Positions 44,673 through 54,521 of a stretch of DNA of 64,000 nt are shown here, piece after piece (positions within the stretch are counted from its first letter, which is position 1; the number at the start of each line of letters is the position of its first letter). The notes beneath the pieces were generated by a model, which was not told where the DNA came from, did not search any database, and was given only the letters and a program-made list of their open reading frames with translations. The stretch lies in the NCBI RefSeq assembly GCF_005234135.1, contig NZ_CP039964.1:372001-436000 (forward strand), in the 5' to 3' direction. The position numbers and the translations under genes were made by a program. Origin of the DNA: Pseudorhodobacter turbinis (GTDB lineage: Bacteria > Pseudomonadota > Alphaproteobacteria > Rhodobacterales > Rhodobacteraceae).

Positions 44673-45737
44673 TTAAGTTGCGAGAAGTGTTATTAGCCCC
44701 AGTCCAAGTGCGATCAGTAGCACCAGAGACAGCACAACCGTGGCGATTACTCGCGGTCCGGCATTCATCACTGCCCGGGCATCCACGCTGAGACCCAGAG
44801 CCGCCATGGCTATAACCGTCATCACATTTGCGCCTATATTGATTGGAGACAGTATCTCTTGTGGAATAGCCCCAACGGAGCGCAAGCCGATCATTCCGAG
44901 AAAGCCGAAGATGAAGAGAGGCGGCATGAAGCCTTTCTTCATTGCGCGTGGGGCCACATTGGATTGACCCTCATCAGGCAAGCGCGAAGCCAACATTGAC
45001 AATACTACGGTGATCGGCCCAAGCATCAGAACGCGGACCAGTTTGACCAGTGTCCCGATCTGAATCGCGGCGGTTCCCATCGGGGCCGCTGCAGCAAGAA
45101 CTTGCGGAACAGCGTAGACGGTTAACCCCGAAAGTACTCCGTATTGCAGCGCCTGCAGCCCAGCAAGATGCCCTATCATCGGAAGACTGAGCACTACGAA
45201 TACGCCCAGAACCGCCGTAAACGCAATGGATGCGCTCACATCATCGCTATCTGCATCGATGACCGGTGCGACAGCTGCAATGGCAGAATTGCCGCAAATC
45301 CCGTTCCCGCAGGCAATTAGCAATGCCATTCGCGCAGGAAGCCGCATCAGTCGTCCAAGGTAATATGATCCCGGAACCACCAGCGCCACAACTGCCACAA
45401 TGCCCGCAAGCATCCCAGGCCCTACGGACAACAGTGTCTGTGCGCTGACCGCAGCGCCTAGCAGAACAATCGCTATTTCAAGTAGCGTTTTGGCCGAAAA
45501 CCCGATCCCCGCATGAAAATACTCATGCGGTCGCCACAGCGTACGTAGGACCGCGCCGATCAGGATTGCCAATACCAGTGGTTCCAACCACGGCGCACCA
45601 AAGAACGCGGTTTCGGCTTCAGCTACCAGTACCGCAACGCCCCCAACTCCCGCACACAGGGCGAGGCCTGGAAAGATTTTGCATGCTCTGTTGCTCATGC
45701 CTCGAACTGATCCGGGGAGAGTATACGCGTGCTTCAT
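44673..45737 (-). CDS. YeiH-family (UPF0324) putative sulfate exporter
   Basis: 354 aa from ATG 45737 with AAAGGA upstream; the frame is open further. It has about ten hydrophobic segments and the family motifs FSAKTLLEIAIVLLGAAVS and CGNGICGNSAIAAVAPVI. YeiH proteins are induced by LysR regulators and linked to sulfite or sulfonate (taurine) metabolism. The divergent truncated LysR gene 109 bases away is the expected partner. Confidence 0.9.
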   Translation of the reverse strand: MKHAYTLPGSVRGMSNRACKIFPGLALCAGVGGVAVLVAEAETAFFGAPWLEPLVLAILIGAVLRTLWRPHEYFHAGIGFSAKTLLEIAIVLLGAAVSAQTLLSVGPGMLAGIVAVVALVVPGSYYLGRLMRLPARMALLIACGNGICGNSAIAAVAPVIDADSDDVSASIAFTAVLGVFVVLSLPMIGHLAGLQALQYGVLSGLTVYAVPQVLAAAAPMGTAAIQIGTLVKLVRVLMLGPITVVLSMLASRLPDEGQSNVAPRAMKKGFMPPLFIFGFLGMIGLRSVGAIPQEILSPINIGANVMTVIAMAALGLSVDARAVMNAGPRVIATVVLSLVLLIALGLGLITLLAT

Positions 45738-45846
45738 AGCGGCATCCTTTGAATATCTTAAAAGCCTGAAATCATCTTTTGCAATCAATTGTTCAAACGA
45801 ATTGTTTTTGTGATAATAATCGTATTTTCCGATCAATGAGGCTCAG

Positions 45847-46311
45847 ATGACTCCTGAACAACTCCGTGTGTTCGTCGCCGTTGCCGAGATGGAACATATG
45901 ACGCGGGCGGCTCAAACACTTAACATGACTCAATCTACCGCCTCGGCGGCGATTTCAGCCTTAGAGTCACGCCATCAGGTCATCTTGTTCGACCGGATCG
46001 GAAGGGGGATTGCGCTCACAGAAGAAGGGCGCGCTTTTCTTCCCGAGGCCCGCGCGGTTCTTGCGCGGCTAGCCCAAGCCGAGGCGATGTTGCTTGAGAC
46101 ACGTGATTTGATCCAAGGCCATATCCGGCTGATCGCGAGCCAAACGATTGCGGGGTATTGGCTGCCTGCAAAAATCGCGGCGTTTCGCAAACTTTATCCG
46201 GGGATCATGATCAGCCGCCGTCGACCGGTGATCCAAACGCTGCATTGCAGCTTCCCTGAAGCAGCCGTTGGACACATCGTGCAGCATTTTGGTTGGCCAG
46301 AGGGCGGCTGA
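45847..46311 (+). pseudogene. Truncated LysR-family regulator of yeiH
   Basis: The first ~118 residues are a good LysR N-terminus: a HTH (MTRAAQTLNMTQSTASAAIS), a linker helix, and the start of the effector domain (IRLIASQTIAGYWLPAKI). At about 46205 the similarity ends, and ~33 unrelated codons lead to a stop. LysR proteins have about 300 residues, so the effector-binding domain is lost. The DNA-binding half could still bind the yeiH promoter. Confidence 0.82.
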
Positions 46312-46492
46312 GCGGGACTTTGCTGCTGACGCACGGTTTCCGTGGCAGTTGGGAATACCTCTTGAAGGAAGGGCGGCGAGAGGACGTTCGCTGCTGTGGC
46401 GATTTGGCCTTTTTGTCGGGGATTAAGCAGCCATTCAGCATGAGTTGATTATAAGGAAGTCATCGACAAAAGGATGAGCTCTTAACCAGTCG
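46312..46492. other. Foreign or remnant DNA after the LysR truncation
   Basis: No gene is recognised. The break at about 46205 and this stretch probably come from one insertion or deletion event that removed the end of the LysR gene. Confidence 0.35.
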
Positions 46493-46843
46493 TCAACCAG
46501 CTACGGCGGCGGTCACGATAATTTCGACACGCAGGTCGGCATCCGCCAGTTTGGCTTCTCCGCAGGCGCGTGCTGGGGCTGCGCCTTGGGGAACCCATGC
46601 GTCCCAGACCCCATTCATCGCATCGAAATCCGCCATATCTGCGAGCCAAATCGTCGCCTGCAACATATGCTCGCGCGACGAACCCGCTTCGTGCAACAAT
46701 CTGTCGACGCGACCAAGGCAGTCCTCGGTCTGTTCGACCACTGTGGTTCCGCTGCCAACTTGGCCACAGAGGTAGACAATGCCCCCGTGTTTGACGATTT
46801 TGCTCATACGTTGATTGGTGTGGATGCGTTCGATCATGATCAT
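46493..46843 (-). CDS. RidA-family enamine/imine deaminase
   Basis: 116 aa. The RidA/YjgF fold is evident from VYLCGQVG and [20 protein letters not shown]; the Arg in LRVEI is the catalytic one. RidA hydrolyses reactive imines released by flavin or PLP enzymes. As the last gene of an operon for an FAD amine dehydrogenase, it fits detoxification of the imine product. Its ATG overlaps the permease stop (ATGA). Confidence 0.9.
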   Translation of the reverse strand: MIMIERIHTNQRMSKIVKHGGIVYLCGQVGSGTTVVEQTEDCLGRVDRLLHEAGSSREHMLQATIWLADMADFDAMNGVWDAWVPQGAAPARACGEAKLADADLRVEIIVTAAVAG

Positions 46844-47613
46844 ACTCTTTCAGGGGTTGGAAGGGGAGAAGTCGCGGGCTGGGCAGCGGTGTCGCGGCGG
46901 GTGAGATGGCGCAGGTAGCGGCGCTCGAACCCCCAGAAGGCCCATGTGATGCACAGCACAATGAGGAAATAGAGCAGGGCTGCGGTGATGAACCCTTCAT
47001 AAGCGAGGTAATAGCGCCCGTTCAGCCAGCGCCCAACGCCGAGGATGTCTTGTAAAGTGATCGTGCTGGCAATGACCGAGCCATGCAGCATGAAGATGAC
47101 TTCGTTGGAATAGGCCGGGATCGCGCGGCGGAAGGCCGAGGGCAAAATGATCCGGCGCAGGCGGCTGCGGTAGGAATGGCCGGTGGCGATGGCCGCCTCG
47201 ACCTCGCCGGTTGGCGTATCCGCAATGGCACCCCGCAGCAGCTCGGTCGTATAGGCGGCAGTGTTGAGCGTGAAGGCAATGAGCGCGCACCACCAAGCCG
47301 AGGACAGGATCGGGTCCCACAGGAAGCTTTCGCGGATCACCTCAAACTGGCCGACACCGTAATAGATCAGATAGGTTTGCACCAAAAGCGGCGTGCCGCG
47401 AAAGACATAGGTGTAGCCCTGCACCAAGGGGTTAAAGACCCGGTGTTTCGACGCGCGGGCAATGGCCATGGGGATTGACAGCAAGCCGCCCAACAGCAGC
47501 GACAGGAAGGTCAGGTTAAGCGTCACCCAGACGCCATAGAGGAAACGGTCAAAATTCTCAGCGATCAGGGCGATGTCGAGCGGGATATAGGTCAGCAGGT
47601 TTTCCATCATCAC
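46840..47613 (-). CDS. Polar amino acid/opine ABC permease (HisM-like)
   Basis: 257 aa with about five helices and the HisMQ-type sequence [20 protein letters not shown], then [12 protein letters not shown]. The coupling loop is [18 protein letters not shown]. It is encoded in an overlapping chain between HisQ-like and RidA. Confidence 0.94.
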   Translation of the reverse strand: MMMENLLTYIPLDIALIAENFDRFLYGVWVTLNLTFLSLLLGGLLSIPMAIARASKHRVFNPLVQGYTYVFRGTPLLVQTYLIYYGVGQFEVIRESFLWDPILSSAWWCALIAFTLNTAAYTTELLRGAIADTPTGEVEAAIATGHSYRSRLRRIILPSAFRRAIPAYSNEVIFMLHGSVIASTITLQDILGVGRWLNGRYYLAYEGFITAALLYFLIVLCITWAFWGFERRYLRHLTRRDTAAQPATSPLPTPERV

Positions 47614-48299
47614 GCCCTCACTACGCCACGGTTGTAATGACGCTCCACCGAGCGCAACAGCAGGTCGGACACGCCAGTCAGCAGAAGGTAGATGACAAAT
47701 GCTGCCGCCATGAAGGTAAAGAGCTGTCCCGTCGAACGACCGGCGGTGAAAGCGTTATAGACCAAGTCTTGAAGCCCGATGACCGAGACCAGCGCCGTAG
47801 TCTTAAGTTGCACCAGCCAGTTGTTTGTAAAGCCCGGCAAGGCAAAGCGGACCATCTGCGGCCAGATGATATGACGAAAGATCAGCGATTTGCGCATTCC
47901 ACAGCTGATGCCAGCCTCAATTTGCCCGCGCGGGATCGCCATGATCGCACCGCGAAATGTTTCGGTGAAATAGGCACCAAAGATTACACCGATCGTGCCT
48001 GCGCCTGCGGCGAACTGGCTGACCTCGACATAGCCCCAGAGGCCCGTAATCGCGCCGATATTGTTGAGCGTCACCTGACCGCCAAAGAACACCAGCAGGA
48101 TCAAAACCAGATCCGGCACCCCGCGCACGATGGTAGTGTAGGCTCCCGCCAGCCGCTGGGCCAGACGGTTGGCGGAAAGTTTCGCCCAAGCACCGAGCAG
48201 GCCAAAGATCAAAGCTATGACCAGCGATGTGAGCGCCAGATTGATCGTCATGATCGTGCCGTCGATCAATTGTGATTGGTATTCCAAAAGCAGGTTCAT
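47610..48299 (-). CDS. Polar amino acid/opine ABC permease (HisQ-like)
   Basis: 229 aa, five helices, with YTTIVRGVPDLVLILLVFFG and the coupling loop CGMRKSLIFRHIIWPQM. It partners the HisM-like permease, and they overlap by 4 bases. Confidence 0.94.
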   Translation of the reverse strand: MNLLLEYQSQLIDGTIMTINLALTSLVIALIFGLLGAWAKLSANRLAQRLAGAYTTIVRGVPDLVLILLVFFGGQVTLNNIGAITGLWGYVEVSQFAAGAGTIGVIFGAYFTETFRGAIMAIPRGQIEAGISCGMRKSLIFRHIIWPQMVRFALPGFTNNWLVQLKTTALVSVIGLQDLVYNAFTAGRSTGQLFTFMAAAFVIYLLLTGVSDLLLRSVERHYNRGVVRA

Positions 48300-48366
48300 C
48301 GCGTGTTCCTTAAAGGATCATCAGGGCACCGCAGGACCGCCCTGATGAATGGTGTAAGGCGGAAAC

Positions 48367-49155
48367 TCACTCGCCCTCGGGACGGCCGTAGATGTCGAAG
48401 GGGAAGTATGTGTCGTTGATCTCGGCATAGGTGCCATTCTCGCGGATCGCGGCAATCGCTTTGCTCAGATCTTCGCGCAATTCGTCCTCACCCTTGCGCA
48501 CGGCAATGCCCACGCCTTCGCCGTAGCATTCGACGTCTGTATGATCGCCGCCAAGAAAGGCATAGTCAGCACCTGCCTCTGCGCTCAGGAAGCTTTCCTG
48601 AGCGATCAGGCTGTCAGAAAGCTGCGCGTCCACGCGGCCAAGGGCCAGATCGCGGAACACCTCGTCCTGCGAGCCGTAAAGAACGATCTCGGCATCGGGG
48701 AACATCTTTTCCGCGTAGCACTGATGTGTCGCGCCGCGCTGCACACCGATGCGCTTACCTGCCAGACTTTCGGGCGTGCCTTCGAAGTCGGCGTCCTTAG
48801 GAGCCACCAGACGGGCCGGGGTCTTGTAATATTTGTCGGAGAAATCGATCTGGCGCTTGCGCTCTTCGGTGATCGACATGGAAGCGACGATGGCATCGAA
48901 CTTGCGGGCCTTCAGCGCCGGGATCATGCCGTCCCATGCCTGCTCGACCAGCTCGCATTCGCGCTGCATCTGGGCGCAAAGCGCCTTGGCGATGTCGATG
49001 TCAAAGCCGACAAGCGTGCCGTCGGATTCCTTGGAGGAGAACGGAGGGTAGGCGCCTTCGACGCCGATGCGCAGCGTGTCTTGGGCCGCCAGCGGCATGG
49101 CGACGGCGCTCAGTGCAATGGCAGCAACGCTGCTTAGGATGGCTTTACGAAACAT
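48367..49155 (-). CDS. Polar amino acid/opine-binding periplasmic protein (HisJ/ArgT-like)
   Basis: 262 aa with the signal peptide MFRKAILSSVAAIALSAVAM and a cleavage site after PLAAQ. The SBP_bac_3 landmarks are GVEGAYPPFSSKESDGTLVG, FDAIVASMSITEERK and FSDKYYKTPARLV. Members bind lysine, arginine, ornithine, octopine or nopaline; the catabolic partners favour an opine or D-imino acid. It is separated by 67 bases from the permease, a usual gap for the more abundant component. Confidence 0.93.
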   Translation of the reverse strand: MFRKAILSSVAAIALSAVAMPLAAQDTLRIGVEGAYPPFSSKESDGTLVGFDIDIAKALCAQMQRECELVEQAWDGMIPALKARKFDAIVASMSITEERKRQIDFSDKYYKTPARLVAPKDADFEGTPESLAGKRIGVQRGATHQCYAEKMFPDAEIVLYGSQDEVFRDLALGRVDAQLSDSLIAQESFLSAEAGADYAFLGGDHTDVECYGEGVGIAVRKGEDELREDLSKAIAAIRENGTYAEINDTYFPFDIYGRPEGE

Positions 49156-49178
49156 AGGTTGATCCTCTTTGTGGTTGG

Positions 49179-49949
49179 TCAGTTCATGCGCGATAGAAAC
49201 GCTTGAAACTCTGGGGTTTGCGGGTTGGAAAACAGCTCTGCGGGCGGGCCTTCTTCACAGACCTCGCCCTGGTGCAGAAATACGGTTCGGGTGGATACAT
49301 CGCGGGCAAAGGCCATCTCGTGTGTCACGACGAGCATGGTGCGGCCCTCTTCTGCCAGATCACGCATAACGCCCAACACTTCGCCCACCAATTCAGGGTC
49401 CAGCGCCGACGTTGGCTCGTCAAACAGCATCACGTCAGGGTCCATCGCCAGCGCCCGGGCTATTGCTACGCGCTGCTGCTGACCGCCCGACAGATGCGCG
49501 GGGTAGTAGTCCGCCCGGTCCGACAAGCCGACCTTCACGAGCAGTGCTTCGGCCTTTTCGCGGGCTTGCGCCTTGGGGGTTCCCTGAACGTAGAGCGGGC
49601 CTTCCATGACGTTTTCCATCACGGTCATATGTGACCAGAGGTTAAACCCCTGAAAAACCATCGCCAGACGGGCGCGCATCCCTTCGACCTGTCGCAGGTC
49701 TTGCGGCACGATCTCGCCGCGGCGGTTCTGCTTCATCCGCATTTGCTCGCCTGCCAGCCAGACCTCGCCGGAATTCGGCGTCTCCAGCAGGTTGATGCAG
49801 CGTAAAAAGGTGCTCTTGCCAGAGCCGGAGGCTCCAAGAATGGCGATTACCTCGCCTTTTTGCGCCTCAAGCGACACGCCTTTGATGACGTCATGCGAGC
49901 CGAAGCTCTTGTGCAGATCTTTAACTTTCAAGGCTGCGGGGGCGCTCAT
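49179..49949 (-). CDS. Polar amino acid/opine ABC ATPase (HisP-like)
   Basis: 256 aa from ATG 49949, preceded by a perfect AGGAGG; the longer frame is not coding. Walker A is [11 protein letters not shown], signature [15 protein letters not shown], Walker [25 protein letters not shown] and the insertion around it are characteristic of HisP/OccP-type ATPases. The ATG overlaps the stop of the FAD subunit gene. Confidence 0.95.
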   Translation of the reverse strand: MSAPAALKVKDLHKSFGSHDVIKGVSLEAQKGEVIAILGASGSGKSTFLRCINLLETPNSGEVWLAGEQMRMKQNRRGEIVPQDLRQVEGMRARLAMVFQGFNLWSHMTVMENVMEGPLYVQGTPKAQAREKAEALLVKVGLSDRADYYPAHLSGGQQQRVAIARALAMDPDVMLFDEPTSALDPELVGEVLGVMRDLAEEGRTMLVVTHEMAFARDVSTRTVFLHQGEVCEEGPPAELFSNPQTPEFQAFLSRMN

Positions 49950-51334
49950 GCGGGTTCCTCCTGAGGGTGTGAGAGTGCGGCCAGCTCGCCCAAGGCAATC
50001 GGCTTGATCGGCGAGCGGGCGCGGGGCGGGTCGATAGGGTGGTCGGGCGGGGCGTCGGCGCTGAGCAGGCTGCGCAGCGTGGCGTCGCACATGCGCCCCT
50101 GACAGGGGCCCATGCCACAGCGCAGGGATGTTTTGATCTGGCGGTGGCCTTGGGCACCTTCGCGTATGGCCTGTCGGATGGCCCCGGCAGAGACTTCCTC
50201 ACAGCGGCAGACGATGGTGTTGTCTGATGGCGCAAGTATATCGGTCGGCGGAGGGTATGCGGCATCAAGGAAGGGCCGAATGGCGCGGGCACGAAACAAC
50301 GCGGCGCGGGCGCGGGCGGCACGCTGGTTGCGGGTGTCGCTGCTTAGGCGGCCTGATTGGCACAGGATATTTAACGCGGCCAATTCACCGGCCGCCGCAG
50401 CCGCCTCCGCCCCGCCGATCCCGGCACCGTCCCCGGCCACATGCAGACCCGTCTGGTCGGTCGCACCCCAAAGATCATGTTGGGGCTGAAAGACACCCTG
50501 CGCGGCATTCCAATGATGCGCGATCCCCGCAGCCCTTGTGATATGGGTGCCGGGGATAACCCCTTGGTGGGTCAGCAGCAGACCACAGGTAAGGCTTTGA
50601 TCCCGCCCATTAGCCCGGAAGGAAAAGAGGATATTGCCGCTCTCGGTCGTGGTGGCGTGGAAGCCCGACGCAGCGGTGTAGCGCGGCACAGCCGCTTTGC
50701 GGATTTTGGCAATCAGGCTCAGCCCTTTCAGCAAGGTTGGCAAGCCAAACAGGGCGCGGGGCAAATGGGGTGATGCACCCAGCATCTGCCGATACGTCTG
50801 TGTCTCGATCAGCGCCTGTGGGGGGCTTCCGGCGTCAATCATCTGTGCCGCAATCAGATAGAGCAGCGGACCAGACCCTGCGAGCACGGCATCCTCGGGC
50901 AGCATCCCAGCAGTTTTCATCAAAATCTGCGCAGCCCCTGCTGGCATCGCACCGGGGAGCGTCCAGCCCGGAAAAGGCACAGGGCGTTCCTGAGCACCGG
51001 TTGCGATCAGCACATGCGCAGCCGAGGTAGTCCGACTTTTGCCGCCCCGCGACCATGTCACCTGCGGCCCTTTGTCGAGCCGCCAAACCATCGCACCAGA
51101 GTGACGGGTGATGCCGGGATGGTCGAGCGCATCAACCAAATCCGCCCCTGCGGCGTAGGCTTGGCCAAGAAAGCCGCGCTTGCTCCGGTTCTGAGCCACA
51201 TTGCGATAGATCTGGCCGCCGGGTTGGGGCTGTTCGTCCAACATCAACACCTGCAAACCGTCCCGCGCCGCGACGGCTGCGGCTGACATGCCAGCAGGTC
51301 CGGCACCGATGATAATCAGATCAACCTCGGCCAC
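49946..51334 (-). CDS. FAD/NAD-binding subunit of opine or D-amino/imino acid dehydrogenase (OoxA/HcnB-like)
   Basis: 462 aa. The N-terminal [20 protein letters not shown] dinucleotide fold with QPQPGGQIY is followed by a second Rossmann motif ([14 protein letters not shown]), and a C-terminal BFD-type [2Fe-2S] domain with [15 protein letters not shown] and [11 protein letters not shown]. This is the A subunit of octopine/nopaline oxidase, HcnABC and D-hydroxyproline dehydrogenase complexes. It overlaps the 2Fe-2S subunit gene by 14 bases. Confidence 0.92.
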   Translation of the reverse strand: MAEVDLIIIGAGPAGMSAAAVAARDGLQVLMLDEQPQPGGQIYRNVAQNRSKRGFLGQAYAAGADLVDALDHPGITRHSGAMVWRLDKGPQVTWSRGGKSRTTSAAHVLIATGAQERPVPFPGWTLPGAMPAGAAQILMKTAGMLPEDAVLAGSGPLLYLIAAQMIDAGSPPQALIETQTYRQMLGASPHLPRALFGLPTLLKGLSLIAKIRKAAVPRYTAASGFHATTTESGNILFSFRANGRDQSLTCGLLLTHQGVIPGTHITRAAGIAHHWNAAQGVFQPQHDLWGATDQTGLHVAGDGAGIGGAEAAAAAGELAALNILCQSGRLSSDTRNQRAARARAALFRARAIRPFLDAAYPPPTDILAPSDNTIVCRCEEVSAGAIRQAIREGAQGHRQIKTSLRCGMGPCQGRMCDATLRSLLSADAPPDHPIDPPRARSPIKPIALGELAALSHPQEEPA

Positions 51335-51644
51335 AGTGACCTCCGTTCAAATCACGCAGGCCCGTTTGGCGACGGACGGACATACCCTCGCGCAGAAGGG
51401 TCATGCAGGCTTGGGTGTTGGGCGTGCCATCGACCTCGACCAGACAGTCAAAACACACACCCATCATACAATAGGCCGTGCGCGGTGCGCCCTGTGCAGT
51501 CCGCCGCGTCCACGCACCCGAATGGGCCAGCAACGCCGCTGCGACAGTGCCCCCGGCGGGCGCAGTGGCAAGCGCGCCATCCAGCGTAAACTGCACACGA
51601 TCCCCGGTCTCAGGCAGCGTGCGAAAGCGCGAAGCGACATTCAT
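51321..51644 (-). CDS. Small [2Fe-2S] subunit of the dehydrogenase complex
   Basis: 107 aa. The four ligands appear in YCMMGVCFDCLVEVDG plus a distal Cys in NTQACMTLL, the SoxX/HcnA-type Fer2_4 layout. It passes electrons between the two flavin subunits. It is embedded between and overlaps both flavoprotein genes. Confidence 0.92.
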   Translation of the reverse strand: MNVASRFRTLPETGDRVQFTLDGALATAPAGGTVAAALLAHSGAWTRRTAQGAPRTAYCMMGVCFDCLVEVDGTPNTQACMTLLREGMSVRRQTGLRDLNGGHCGRG

Positions 51645-52734
51645 CGAAAGCCTCCAGATCAGGGGTGGCGGATGTATTCAGGATCCACTTAGCGAGCACG
51701 CTGGCGTGTAGTGGGGCAAGCGTGACACCGCTGTGGCAGGTCACCAGAAAGGCGCCGGGATTCGGGCCCGATTTGGCATAGACTGGGTAGCCGTCGGGCG
51801 ACATGACCCGCAGCGCACCCCACGCCCGGACAACCCGCACATCGGCAAGCGCAGGGAAGACCGTGACCGCATGGTGAGCGAGTTTGGACATGATGGGCAA
51901 AGTCTCACGATCATCCAGTCCTGCATTCGCCTTGGTGCCGCCAATCTGCACGCCGCCCTCGTCGACCTGCCGGATGGTGCTGGACAGGAACGGCAGGCGG
52001 TCGCCCAGCTTTTCGGTGATCAGCAACTCGCCAAGCTGTGGCCGGACCTGTGTGATGAACCCAAGATCGCGGGCCAGAGTGGCAGCGCCCAGCCCGGCAC
52101 AGAGTATGACCTGCTCCGTGTAAGCGACCTCCCCATCCGCCAAAGCAAGCGCAAAGCCACCCCCAAGTTGTGGCCTGATCGCGGCAACGGTGGCTCCCAG
52201 TGTCACACGCCCGCCCATCGCCTGAACCGAACAGCGCAGGGCGCGAAGAAAGCGGAGCGGGTTTACATGGCCGTCGCCGGGCGAGAAACTCGCGCCGACA
52301 ACATCGGGTCCAATGCCTTTTAACTGACTGCGCAGGTCATCCCCGTAGAGCATTTCATAGCTGGCGCGTCCGCCCAGATGCGCTGCTTGCTGGTCCAACT
52401 CGGCCTTGAAGGCGTCCATCTCTGACAAATCGGTAAAAAACTCGTAGCCCCCGGATTGGTCGAGTGCCACGTCAATGCCCGATAGCTCCTGCAACTGCTG
52501 CGCAAAGCCGGGCCAAGCCGCCAGCGCATCCATCGTCCAATGAGCGTAAGGCGCGAAATCAGCGCCTTTGCCTTGGCCCCAGATAAGACCAAAGTTCCCC
52601 TGCGACGCACGTGCATCACAGTCTGCCCCATCCAACACCCGGACACGCCGTCCGGAAAATAGCAGGCCGAGCGCTACAGAAAGGCCGACAAGGCCGCCGC
52701 CGACGATTGTTATTTCAGGTGTGAGTTGATGCAT
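51610..52734 (-). CDS. FAD-dependent oxidoreductase, substrate-oxidising subunit (DadA/OoxB/HcnC-like)
   Basis: 374 aa from ATG 52734 with GGAGGA upstream. It starts with ITIVGGGLVGLSVALGLLFS (ADP-binding fold) and has the DAO-type C-terminal part (RVVRAWGALRVMSPDGYPVY, then TCHSGVTLAPLHA). It would oxidise the C-N bond of an opine, D-amino acid or D-hydroxyproline to an imine. First gene of an eight-gene overlapping operon. Confidence 0.92.
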   Translation of the reverse strand: MHQLTPEITIVGGGLVGLSVALGLLFSGRRVRVLDGADCDARASQGNFGLIWGQGKGADFAPYAHWTMDALAAWPGFAQQLQELSGIDVALDQSGGYEFFTDLSEMDAFKAELDQQAAHLGGRASYEMLYGDDLRSQLKGIGPDVVGASFSPGDGHVNPLRFLRALRCSVQAMGGRVTLGATVAAIRPQLGGGFALALADGEVAYTEQVILCAGLGAATLARDLGFITQVRPQLGELLITEKLGDRLPFLSSTIRQVDEGGVQIGGTKANAGLDDRETLPIMSKLAHHAVTVFPALADVRVVRAWGALRVMSPDGYPVYAKSGPNPGAFLVTCHSGVTLAPLHASVLAKWILNTSATPDLEAFDECRFALSHAA

Positions 52735-52824
52735 GCGATTCCTCCACCATTTAGATCGCAGCATTGCCTTCATAAGAATAATCGTAATATTTGCGTAAAT
52801 CATTCTCTAAGGTTATGAATCGCT

Positions 52825-53733
52825 ATGCTCGCTCGGCTCACACATCGTCAGATCGAAGCCTTCCGCGCTGTGATGGAGACCGGCAAGGTCACCTCCGCAG
52901 CTGTCGTCTTGGGAACAACGCAGCCCTCGGTCAGCAAACTAATTGCGGATTTAGAACGCGCGGCTGGCTTCGAGATGTTCGAGCGGCAAGGCAGGCAGGT
53001 CGTGCCCACTCCTGAAGCGCGCGCGCTTTATGAAGAGGTTGAGCGGGCTTTCGTCGGGATGACGGAAATTTCCCGCGTCATTGAGGACATTAGAGACTTT
53101 CGGACCGGCAGCTTGCTGATTGCGGGGATGCCAGCACTGGCTCTGAAACTACTGCCGGATGTGATCGCCGAATTCATCGCAGACGAACCCGGAATCACTG
53201 TATCCTTGCGCATCCGAAGCTCTCAGGCGGTGCTACGTCATCTAAGTTCGCAGCAGTTCGATCTCGGCTTTGCTGCCTTGGACAACGACCATCCCGCTGT
53301 CCTGCGCCGTGAGTTGTTCAAGGCGCCAATGTTGGCCGTGTTACCCCTGTCTCACGAGCTTGGGCGGAAAACAATGCTCTTGCCGGGAGATTTCGATCAG
53401 CGCCCATTCATCGCGCTTGGCGCAGAAATTGGAACCCGCTCCGAAACAGATGCATTTTTACTCGCGGGCGGTGCTCGTCCTCGGATCGTTGCCGAGGCGC
53501 AATTGTCTGCGTCGATCTGTGAATTGGTGGCCGCTGGGGCTGGCATTTCAATTGTAGAGCCTGTGACAGCAACGCATTTTGGTAATCTCGGTAAGATTCT
53601 GGTGCGCCCTTTGTCGCCTGCTCAGCCATTTCGATATGACCTGCTTCTACCAGCCACGCGCCAACCGTCGCGCATAGCGGACCAGTTTCTGAAATTAGTT
53701 GAAGCGCGGTTTGATGCGCTTCTTGGTGTTTAG
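52825..53733 (+). CDS. LysR-family regulator of the opine/D-imino acid operon
   Basis: 302 aa, full length. The N-terminal HTH (KVTSAAVVLGTTQPSVSKLI) is followed by a complete effector domain. The group resembles NocR/OccR opine regulators and is divergent from the dehydrogenase gene with a 90-base intergenic region holding AT-rich sequence (AAGAATAATCGTAATATTTG), the expected binding and promoter site. Activation by the transported compound is probable. Confidence 0.9.
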   Translation: MLARLTHRQIEAFRAVMETGKVTSAAVVLGTTQPSVSKLIADLERAAGFEMFERQGRQVVPTPEARALYEEVERAFVGMTEISRVIEDIRDFRTGSLLIAGMPALALKLLPDVIAEFIADEPGITVSLRIRSSQAVLRHLSSQQFDLGFAALDNDHPAVLRRELFKAPMLAVLPLSHELGRKTMLLPGDFDQRPFIALGAEIGTRSETDAFLLAGGARPRIVAEAQLSASICELVAAGAGISIVEPVTATHFGNLGKILVRPLSPAQPFRYDLLLPATRQPSRIADQFLKLVEARFDALLGV

Positions 53734-54104
53734 GGATAGTGTCTCGGGCGAATTTTTATCTTAACGAACGCGCGGGTCGAACGGCAGCTTTAGGAAAGCC
53801 GTGGTGCGGCAACGGCAGGTCAGGCAGAGGTCCGGGTGGGGCCGCCCTCTGCAAAGAATGCGATGCTGCGACTGCGAATAGCTTCACACTCGACACGGTC
53901 ACTAAGGAGCCCATTGTGTCCGATGCTGCGCATTGCACGAATGTCCGTCATCATGAAAGTTTCCAAAAACCTCCAACAACCACATGGATTTTGAACGGGG
54001 TTTTTGGCAGCGTAGATCGGCGTGGTTTTTGCCTGTGCCAAAAAGGAGCGTTTTTGGAACAGGCACGTTTGGCCACCACTCAAGCACTGCAATCGCAAGT
54101 AGGA
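53734..54104. other. Intergenic region without a gene, containing a hairpin
   Basis: No coding sequence is supported in about 370 bases. Frames here lack ribosome sites and family features. The only structure is the hairpin at 54031-54064. Confidence 0.45.
54031..54064. repeat. Two-step hairpin, member of the dispersed palindrome family
   Basis: GCCTGT-g-CCAAAAA, loop GGAGCG, TTTTTGG-a-ACAGGC. Read on the minus strand it contains TTCCAAAAACG and CTTTTTGG, like the palindrome at 8067. It lies 41 bases after the DUF1284 stop. Confidence 0.55.
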
Positions 54105-54521
54105 TTAAACGATTGTATTTTCATAGCCGTTTAAAGAAATATGAGTGCAAAGTTCTCCCCACTGGCAATCGTTACAGGCGGATCGAACCTGATTTCGTGA
54201 GAACGCCGACCGAAGTAGCCTCAAAGACCCTTTGTCCAAAGAAAGTTTTGCGCCGGTATGCACCGGCACTTGCAATATCTTGCCCACATCCTTCGCCGCA
54301 TGAAGGTCTCGATTGTAAACACTTTCGTCGCAACAATGCGCACTAGTTTCCGCCAGACGCGGGGCACAGATATCATCCGGTCCCTCTATAATTTCGATAG
54401 TCTCACCTGCTGAAATTCGCCCCGCAATCACAGTCATGTTGTCTGTGAAGGCGAGGCTGTATCCTTTGCCAATGTAAGTAAGCAAACAAAGAAGATGGTG
54501 AGCACGCAGGCGTACTGTCAT
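54105..54521 (-). CDS. DUF1284 cysteine-rich protein
   Basis: 138 aa beginning MTVRLRAHHLLCLLTYIGKG, the DUF1284 signature. Cysteines cluster in AHCCDESVY and SACNDCQWGELC, suggesting an iron-sulfur or zinc site. The function is unknown. Its ATG overlaps the bioY stop by 4 bases, so a link to biotin is likely by context only. Confidence 0.88.
   Translation of the reverse strand: MTVRLRAHHLLCLLTYIGKGYSLAFTDNMTVIAGRISAGETIEIIEGPDDICAPRLAETSAHCCDESVYNRDLHAAKDVGKILQVPVHTGAKLSLDKGSLRLLRSAFSRNQVRSACNDCQWGELCTHISLNGYENTIV

Noticed and set aside
50039..50541. Plus-strand frames opposite the FAD/NAD-binding subunit gene
   Set aside because: Antisense shadows of a well-supported flavoprotein gene.
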